A DNA stretch of 64,000 nt from an uncultured Muribaculaceae bacterium (GTDB taxonomy: Bacteria; Bacteroidota; Bacteroidia; Bacteroidales; Muribaculaceae), in assembly GCA_910579995.1 (NCBI GenBank), contig CAJTWH010000017.1, positions 1 to 64,000 on the forward strand, read 5' to 3'. The notes below the pieces were generated by a model. That model saw only the letters and a program-made list of their open reading frames with translations, was not told the origin of the DNA and did not search any database. Positions 59,465 through 64,000 of this stretch are shown here, piece after piece. Made by a program: the position numbers and the translations under genes. Numbering within the stretch: the stretch's first letter is position 1; the number at the start of each line of letters is the position of its first letter.

Positions 59465-59995
59465 ATGACCGAATATTACATCATCGACAACAACGGCAAT
59501 CAGGTAGGCCCTATATCAGAAGTGCTCTTCAGCAACTACGGAGTCAACGCCAATACCCTCGTGTGGTGCGAGGGCATGCCCGAATGGAAGCATGCCTCCG
59601 AGGTGCCGGAGCTGCGCCATCTCTTCGGCCCGACGATACCGCCCGCTCCCCCTGTCACCCCGCCTCCGTTTCAAGATCAGTCGGTCAACGGTTGGAATCC
59701 GCCTCAACAGACTTACGACCAATGGAACCAGCCCCCGGAATTCGAGGAGCAATGCCCGCCCTCATATCTCGGATGGGCCATCATCGCCACACTGCTGTGT
59801 TGCCTGCCTTGTGGCGTAGTGGGAATCGTATATGCAGCCAAAGTAGAGAGCCAATGGAATCTTGGCAACCTTCAGGCCGCCCGTAAATCTTCTCGCCTTG
59901 CCAAGATGTGGACTCTCATTAGCGTCGGCCTGACTGTGGCCGGCTATGGCTTATATTTCGCTTTAGTAGTTTTGTTTGGTATTCTGAGCCTGTAA
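59465..59995 (+). CDS. GYF_2 and CD225-like membrane protein
   Basis: 176 residues. The N-terminal 60 residues (YYIIDNNGNQVGPISEVLFSN, LVWCEGMPEWKHASEVPEL) form a GYF_2/DUF4339 domain, expected to bind proline-rich peptides. A Pro/Gln-rich linker follows (about 58-98). The end has two membrane helices with YLGWAIIATLLCCLPCGVVGIVYAAKV, characteristic of CD225/interferon-induced transmembrane-like proteins, and a second helix at about 150-175. Two-domain proteins of this kind occur in Bacteroidota with unknown function. Standing alone; starts at 59465, the first of the conserved domain. Confidence 0.82.
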   Translation: MTEYYIIDNNGNQVGPISEVLFSNYGVNANTLVWCEGMPEWKHASEVPELRHLFGPTIPPAPPVTPPPFQDQSVNGWNPPQQTYDQWNQPPEFEEQCPPSYLGWAIIATLLCCLPCGVVGIVYAAKVESQWNLGNLQAARKSSRLAKMWTLISVGLTVAGYGLYFALVVLFGILSL

Positions 59996-60019
59996 TTCCG
60001 AACATTTCTTGTCGTGACA

Positions 60020-60047
60020 GTGTTATAGAATAAAACTTCAATAACAC
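60020..60047. promoter_or_regulatory. Inverted repeat upstream of the Rossmann-like gene
   Basis: GTGTTAT (60020-60026) and ATAACAC (60041-60047) are an exact 7-bp pair just before the ATG at 60054. It could be an operator or leader hairpin; role unknown. Confidence 0.35.
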
Positions 60048-60053
60048 TCAATC

Positions 60054-60530
60054 ATGAAAGAAATAGCACTCCTTAGCACTACCGGACACGTGTTCGGTGA
60101 TATTCTCGGCGCACTCCTCGCACGCGGCCTCAGCGTAAACGCAATGGTCGATTTTCCCGAAAAGGTTATGGTGGAAGACTCCCGTCTCACCGTCACCCAT
60201 CTTCCCGTGCAAGACCACGACCGCGTGAGAGAAGCCCTCGAAGGCTACCACGACATCGTACTCGCCTACAACGACGACCTCGAAGACGCCTACACCAACG
60301 ACCTCACCCTCAAATATTTCATCGACACTGTCCATGCAGCACGCGAGGCCGGCGTCGCAAGAGTGATTGTAGTGGGCGCCCCGCAATCAACAGCATACTT
60401 CGTCACCGATTTGCGACGTCTCGACGACATCGACTGGGTGTTCATCTCTACAGAAAACGCCTATCCCGAGCGCGTCGCCGACGAACTCATATCACCTCGC
60501 TTCCACCGCGAGGAATACTCCGAAGAATAA
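60054..60530 (+). CDS. NmrA/SDR-like Rossmann protein, short
   Basis: 158 residues. It looks like the NAD(P)-binding NmrA/YwnB type: a first beta-loop-helix IALLSTTGHVFGDILGALLARG and later VIVVGAPQSTAYFVTDLRRL, with an end DWVFISTENAYPERV. The classical glycine motif is degraded (TTGHVFG) and the protein is shorter than the usual 200-220 residues, so cofactor binding is uncertain. A clear terminator follows at 60560. I keep the family as likely only. Confidence 0.55.
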   Translation: MKEIALLSTTGHVFGDILGALLARGLSVNAMVDFPEKVMVEDSRLTVTHLPVQDHDRVREALEGYHDIVLAYNDDLEDAYTNDLTLKYFIDTVHAAREAGVARVIVVGAPQSTAYFVTDLRRLDDIDWVFISTENAYPERVADELISPRFHREEYSEE

Positions 60531-60559
60531 CCCCTCATTCTTCTCTCTCTATCCGATCC

Positions 60560-60587
60560 GCCGGCGCCCACAGCGCCGGCCTTTTTT
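60560..60587 (+). terminator. Terminator after the Rossmann-like gene
   Basis: GCCGGCGC and GCGCCGGC pair around a 5-nt loop, then CTTTTTT. Confidence 0.88.
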
Positions 60588-60622
60588 ATGCAAAAATGTC
60601 AGTAAAGCAGTTTTCGTCCCCG

Positions 60623-60641
60623 ACGCGGGCGCAGCCCGCGT
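60623..60641. repeat. REP-like palindrome (8-3-8)
   Basis: ACGCGGGC-GCA-GCCCGCGT, perfect. The left flank TTTTCGTCCCC matches that of the hairpin at 49000-49024. A half copy GGCGCAGCCCGCGT also lies at about 62425-62438. Confidence 0.5.
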
Positions 60642-60727
60642 GCAGCAGAAAATGGCAACTTGCCACCGCCATCCAATATTTTAACATTCGTTAGCCAAAT
60701 TACGCTATGTTTCTCGGTTTATTTGAT

Positions 60728-60735
60728 TAACTTTG
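60728..60735 (+). promoter_or_regulatory. Candidate -7 box for ilvE
   Basis: TAACTTTG at 60728-60735. A TTTG at the right spacing is lacking. The start near 60741 supports the ATG at 60766 over the in-frame codon at 60733. Confidence 0.45.
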
Positions 60736-60765
60736 CTCCGAAATACTAAACCTAAATACATCGAC

Positions 60766-61788
60766 ATGGACACATCAATAGACTGGGGACATCTCCCCTT
60801 CGGCTATTATCCTACAGACTACAACGTTCGCTGCGAATTCCGCGACGGCAAGTGGGGGCCCATTGAAGTATCGCAATCCGACACAATCAACATACATATC
60901 GCCGCGACGTCTCTGCACTACGGTCAGGAGATATTCGAAGGCCTCAAGGCTTTCCGCGGCAAAGACGGCAAAGTGCGCATTTTCCGTCTTGAAGAAAATG
61001 CAAAGCGCATGCAGGAATCTGCCAAAGGCTTGCTCATGGAGCCCATTCCTCTGGAGTTGTTCAAGGAAATGTGCCTCAAGGCTGTCAAGCTCAACGAGCG
61101 TTTCATTCCCCCTTACGGCAGCGGCGCCTCGCTCTATATCCGTCCTCTCGAGATTGGCCTTTCGCCCCGTATCGGTGTAAAAGAAGCCGATGAATACCTC
61201 TTCATCATCATGGTTACGCCCGTAGGGCCCTATTTCAAAGGCGGTTTCAAGAACACCAACATCTGCATTATGCGCAACTTCGACCGCGTGGCTCCGCAAG
61301 GCACAGGCCGGTGGAAAGTAGGCGGCAACTACGCTGCCTCGATGATGCCAACCCACATCGCCCACGAAAAAGGATACTCTGCTGTTCTTTTCCTTGACCC
61401 CAAAGAGAAAAAATATCTCGACGAATGTGGCCCGGCAAACTTCTACGCCATCAAAGACGGCAAATACATCACTCCCAAGAGCGACTCTATCCTCCCCTCC
61501 ATCACCAACATGTCGCTGATGGAAATCGCTCGCGAGATGGGCATGGAAGTAGAGCAGCGACAGATCACCGTCGAAGAGCTTGCCGAGGTTTCTGAAGCCG
61601 CAGCTTGCGGAACAGCAGCCGTCTGCTCGCCTATCGGTGAGATCGACGACCTCGACACCGGCCACAAATACATCATCGCTAAAGACGGCAAACCGGGTCC
61701 TGTAACCACCGAGTTCGTCCGTCGGCTCGAAGCCATCCGCAACGGCGAAGAACCCGACACTCACGGATGGTGCACAATCGTTGAATAA
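60766..61788 (+). CDS. ilvE: Branched-chain amino-acid aminotransferase
   Basis: 340 residues from MDTSIDWGHLPFGYYPTDYN. The class IV PLP aminotransferase fold is seen: ATSLHYGQEIFEGLKAFRG, RLEENAKRMQESAKGLLM, PPYGSGASLYIRPL, the Schiff-base Lys in GTGRWKVGGNYAAS, LDECGPANFYAIKDG and EAAACGTAAVCSPIGEI. It moves amino groups between Leu/Ile/Val and 2-oxoglutarate. Length fits the long form (about 340-355). It ends with a hairpin terminator at 61810. Confidence 0.96.
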   Translation: MDTSIDWGHLPFGYYPTDYNVRCEFRDGKWGPIEVSQSDTINIHIAATSLHYGQEIFEGLKAFRGKDGKVRIFRLEENAKRMQESAKGLLMEPIPLELFKEMCLKAVKLNERFIPPYGSGASLYIRPLEIGLSPRIGVKEADEYLFIIMVTPVGPYFKGGFKNTNICIMRNFDRVAPQGTGRWKVGGNYAASMMPTHIAHEKGYSAVLFLDPKEKKYLDECGPANFYAIKDGKYITPKSDSILPSITNMSLMEIAREMGMEVEQRQITVEELAEVSEAAACGTAAVCSPIGEIDDLDTGHKYIIAKDGKPGPVTTEFVRRLEAIRNGEEPDTHGWCTIVE

Positions 61789-61809
61789 CCCAATCATTAA
61801 CCATAGTCT

Positions 61810-61843
61810 GAGAGTTTGGCACACGTTGCCGAACTCTCTTTTT
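61810..61843 (+). terminator. Terminator after ilvE
   Basis: GAGAGTTTGGC and GCCGAACTCTC pair (one G-U) and are followed by TTTTT, 22 bp past the ilvE stop and just before the HD gene start. Confidence 0.8.
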
Positions 61844-61848
61844 ACAAT

Positions 61849-62388
61849 ATGTATCAAGAGATTATCGACCGACACTACCCCGCCGACCGCGAGGTACGCC
61901 AAATCTTGCTTCGCCACAGCCGCAGTGTGGCCGACCTCGCTCTCGAAATCGCACACGCACATAACCTTCCCCTCACCGACGAAGAGATTGTCAACGCAGC
62001 CATGCTCCACGACATAGGCATTATCGCCACCGACGCCCCCGGTATCGACTGCCACGGCACACTGCCATACTTGGCACACTGCGTCGCCGGTGCCGACATG
62101 CTGCGCGCCGACGGCGTAGATGAAAAATATGCCCTCGTGGCCGAGCGCCATCCCGCCGCAGGTCTTTCTGCCCAAGACATCATCGACGACAAGCTCCCCC
62201 TCCCTCTCGACCGCTCTTTCTTGCCCGAGTCAACACTCGAGAAACTCATCTGCTATGCCGACTGCTTCTATTCCAAGAGCGGCGACATGACGCGCAAGAG
62301 CCTCGAACGCGTCAGAAAGTCGATGGCTCGTTTCGGAGCAGGTGTAGCCGCCCGATTCGAAGAGCTCAATGATATGTTCGCACACTAA
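61849..62388 (+). CDS. HD-domain phosphohydrolase
   Basis: 179 residues from MYQEIIDRHYPADREVRQIL; an in-frame TTG at 61816 lies inside the ilvE terminator and is not taken. The HD motif is present: LLRHSRSVADLAL (His), then NAAMLHDIGIIA (His-Asp), and later VAERHPAAGL. Metal-dependent phosphohydrolase for a small nucleotide or tRNA-type substrate. No partner domain. It sits 5 bp beyond the ilvE terminator T-run, so some read-through may be used. Confidence 0.88.
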   Translation: MYQEIIDRHYPADREVRQILLRHSRSVADLALEIAHAHNLPLTDEEIVNAAMLHDIGIIATDAPGIDCHGTLPYLAHCVAGADMLRADGVDEKYALVAERHPAAGLSAQDIIDDKLPLPLDRSFLPESTLEKLICYADCFYSKSGDMTRKSLERVRKSMARFGAGVAARFEELNDMFAH

Positions 62389-62416
62389 AAAAGCGGCCGA
62401 TTGGCCGCTTTTTTTC
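62387..62416. terminator. Bidirectional terminator between HD gene and tpx
   Basis: AAAAGCGGCC and GGCCGCTTTTTTT form a strong stem with a GATT loop. The genes on both sides converge on it; the HD gene stop lies at its edge. Confidence 0.88.
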
Positions 62417-62435
62417 GGTGCAGGCGCAGCCCGCG

Positions 62436-62936
62436 TTATTTGAGCACAGAGATAGCGCCTTCGTAATCAGGCTCTTTGGTGATTTCATCCACGAGGTCTG
62501 AGTAGATAACCTTATGGTTTTCATCAAGCACCAAGAGGGCGCGGGCAAGCAGACCGGCAAGAGGGCCGTCTACAATCTGAAGACCGTATTCCTCTACAAA
62601 CATCGGTGAGCGGAATGCCGACGCTACCGTCACATTCTCAATGCCTTCTACCGTGCAGAAGCGGCCCATTGCGAAAGGAAGGTCCATCGACACGCAGATA
62701 ACCACCGTATTGTCAAGACCGGCAGCCTCCTTGTTGAAGCGGCGCACAGAGGCAGCGCATACAGGGGTGTCGAGACTCGGGAATACATTGATTACCACTC
62801 GTTTGCCAAGATAATCGTTAAGACGTACCTCGCTGAGGTCTTTGCCGGCGAGGGCAAATGCCGGGGCCTGTGTGCCTACGGCGGGCAGACTGCCGTAGGT
62901 ATGGCACGGCGTTCCATTAAAATAAACTGTTTCCAT
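62436..62936 (-). CDS. tpx: Thiol peroxidase (Tpx)
   Basis: 166 residues. The peroxidatic Cys60 is in NVFPSLDTPVCAASVRRFN and the resolving Cys94 in MGRFCTVEGIENV, both in the Tpx positions. It reduces hydrogen peroxide and alkyl peroxides using thioredoxin. Length is normal. Its ATG shares one base with the stop of the upstream thioredoxin-fold gene (TAATG), so the two are coupled. Confidence 0.95.
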   Translation of the reverse strand: METVYFNGTPCHTYGSLPAVGTQAPAFALAGKDLSEVRLNDYLGKRVVINVFPSLDTPVCAASVRRFNKEAAGLDNTVVICVSMDLPFAMGRFCTVEGIENVTVASAFRSPMFVEEYGLQIVDGPLAGLLARALLVLDENHKVIYSDLVDEITKEPDYEGAISVLK

Positions 62937-64000
62937 TAACGGGTATATTTAGAATTCGTTACTTTCTGTATAACGTTTGAGGGCAGCGACTTGTTGTAGC
63001 CGATGATGATATCGGTCACATGCCCGTCGGCGCCGGTGAATATCAGTGCCGGAGTCGTTGTGCCTACCCCGCAGTCGCGGGCTGCACCTCCGGCGTTTAT
63101 AAGCACGCTCTCTCCGGTGCGTCTGTCGCTCACATACGACTCCACATCGTCGGCGCGGTGGTTGAGAAATGCCCACACCACATCCGCACGGAAAGGCAAG
63201 GTATCCACTCCCTTGCGCACATCTTCAATCACCTGAGGCGTGCTCCCAACAGTGGCGTCAAGAAACACAAACACCGTAGGCGCCTCAAATGCCTCCTCGC
63301 GCTCATGCACATAGCGCGAGCCATCGATGGTAGGGGCAACGATACGCGGAAGCGGCCGCCCGGGCAAGGTCTCCAGTGAGAAGGTATTCTCGCGGTATTT
63401 GCCGAAGGCGTCGGGCTCAGATTCCACAAGGCTTTCAAGGTCGATACGGCAATTCTTTACCGTGGGCACGCCATAGTTGATGGATATGCTCTGCTCGCCT
63501 ATCTGCCCGGGATTATTTTCAAGCTCTGTCTTCACGGGCAGGTAAGTCTTGCCGTCGAGGATATAGGTGTATTCACACGCGTCTACACCGTTGATACGGC
63601 GCACACCGTCGACCACCACGCTCGGCTTGCCCGATACGAGTGTATCGGCTGTGACGGTCGTCACATACGACGGATCCGAGGCCATACGCTCGAACTGAAG
63701 TCCTATGAACTGGGGCAACAGGTCGGCAAACTGCACCTGCATCTGCACTCCGCGGCTCACATCACCGCCGGGCATGAAAGGATCTGCAAGCTCACTCACA
63801 TGATATTCCTGCAGGCGCTTGTCGCGGAAGCGGAAATGAGAGCCCTCGAAATAGGCGGAAAAGCCGCGGGCAAGACCCGACGGCGCCGGAAGACTCCATT
63901 TTATCACATATTTGCACGGCGCGAGGCTGTCGCCTTTGGCCTCGGCGCTCTCAAGCTGCATGGTATATGTCACCGGCTCGGCAAGCGAAGCAAGAAGGAC
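62936..64000 (-). CDS. Partial thioredoxin-fold exported protein (edge of window)
   Basis: The gene runs off the right end. The visible 354 or more residues begin after VLLASLAEPVTYT, apparently the end of a signal peptide whose first part lies outside. The N-terminal 200 residues are beta-rich (YVIKWSLPAPSGLARGFSAYF, VTTVTADTLVSGKPSVVVDG), and a thioredoxin-like fold appears to follow (EAPTVFVFLDATVGSTPQVIED). No CxxC pair is visible. It may resemble TlpA-like disulfide-associated proteins of Bacteroidota. It overlaps tpx by one base, suggesting a periplasmic stress operon. Completeness cannot be judged. Confidence 0.6.
   Translation of the reverse strand, partial: VLLASLAEPVTYTMQLESAEAKGDSLAPCKYVIKWSLPAPSGLARGFSAYFEGSHFRFRDKRLQEYHVSELADPFMPGGDVSRGVQMQVQFADLLPQFIGLQFERMASDPSYVTTVTADTLVSGKPSVVVDGVRRINGVDACEYTYILDGKTYLPVKTELENNPGQIGEQSISINYGVPTVKNCRIDLESLVESEPDAFGKYRENTFSLETLPGRPLPRIVAPTIDGSRYVHEREEAFEAPTVFVFLDATVGSTPQVIEDVRKGVDTLPFRADVVWAFLNHRADDVESYVSDRRTGESVLINAGGAARDCGVGTTTPALIFTGADGHVTDIIIGYNKSLPSNVIQKVTNSKYTR

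Noticed and set aside
60775..62175. 466-residue minus-strand frame across ilvE and the HD gene
   Set aside because: It crosses a terminator and is antisense to two recognised genes.

Overview
The window looks like a chromosomal stretch of a gut Bacteroidales bacterium, most like Muribaculaceae/Prevotella relatives. Evidence: promoters of the Bacteroidota type (TTTG, 19-20 bp, TAnnTTTG), a BtuB/BtuG-type B12 locus behind a cobalamin riboswitch, a fimbrillin-type lipoprotein pair, a GSCFA protein, the two-domain MurF-alanine racemase fusion, PPi-dependent phosphofructokinase, the Bacteroidota-type GlmU-like protein, a PorE-like OmpA lipoprotein, and secreted proteins ending in a short YNLQG..-type tail. 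No rRNA, tRNA or CRISPR array was recognised.

Layout. 1-3.9 kb: radical SAM protein, LolC/E-like permease, rbfA and a GlmU-like enzyme. 4-7.4 kb: a 1096-residue secreted repeat protein. 7.5-15.6 kb: a B12-uptake operon read leftward (riboswitch, BtuB-like receptor, two tandem BtuG-like proteins, a 1090-residue surface protein). 15.7-21.4 kb: a small DUF6922-like gene, an HTH gene on a short duplicated segment, and the operon acyltransferase-phosphoesterase-tex-folK. 21.6-25.2 kb: an IS4-family element inserted in a palindromic mini-element, then an Imm26-like gene and an unknown partner. 25.3-36 kb: bioB between two direct repeats, an rRNA/tRNA methyltransferase, radA, two small membrane proteins, pta-ackA, a DUF1016 nuclease, pfp and pheS.

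36.3-43.5 kb: a leftward operon with a Wzi-like outer membrane protein, a small lipoprotein, LegB-, ATP-grasp- and LegI/NeuB-like enzymes and a DUF3857/transglutaminase protein, suggesting a surface nonulosonic acid glycan. 43.7-48.9 kb: PorE-like protein, GSCFA protein and MurF-Alr in one coupled operon. 49-51.2 kb: fimbrillin and a DUF5119-like lipoprotein. 51.2-54 kb: DUF4924, TPR protein and kdsA, with rsmE ahead. 55.3-59.3 kb: DUF5106, mnmA, BFN and nucleoside permease operon. 59.4-64 kb: GYF/CD225-like membrane protein, a Rossmann protein, ilvE, HD hydrolase, tpx and a partial thioredoxin-fold protein.

The intergenic DNA is rich in repeats: at least three families of longer elements, several REP-like hairpins, and a reused promoter module found in near-identical form at three loci. 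The most interesting spots are the B12 locus with duplicated BtuG-like proteins and an uncharacterised giant partner, the nonulosonate/capsule operon with an ATP-grasp enzyme, the IS insertion whose 12-bp target duplication restores a perfect palindrome, and the HTH cassette that duplicated and replaced the end of folK.
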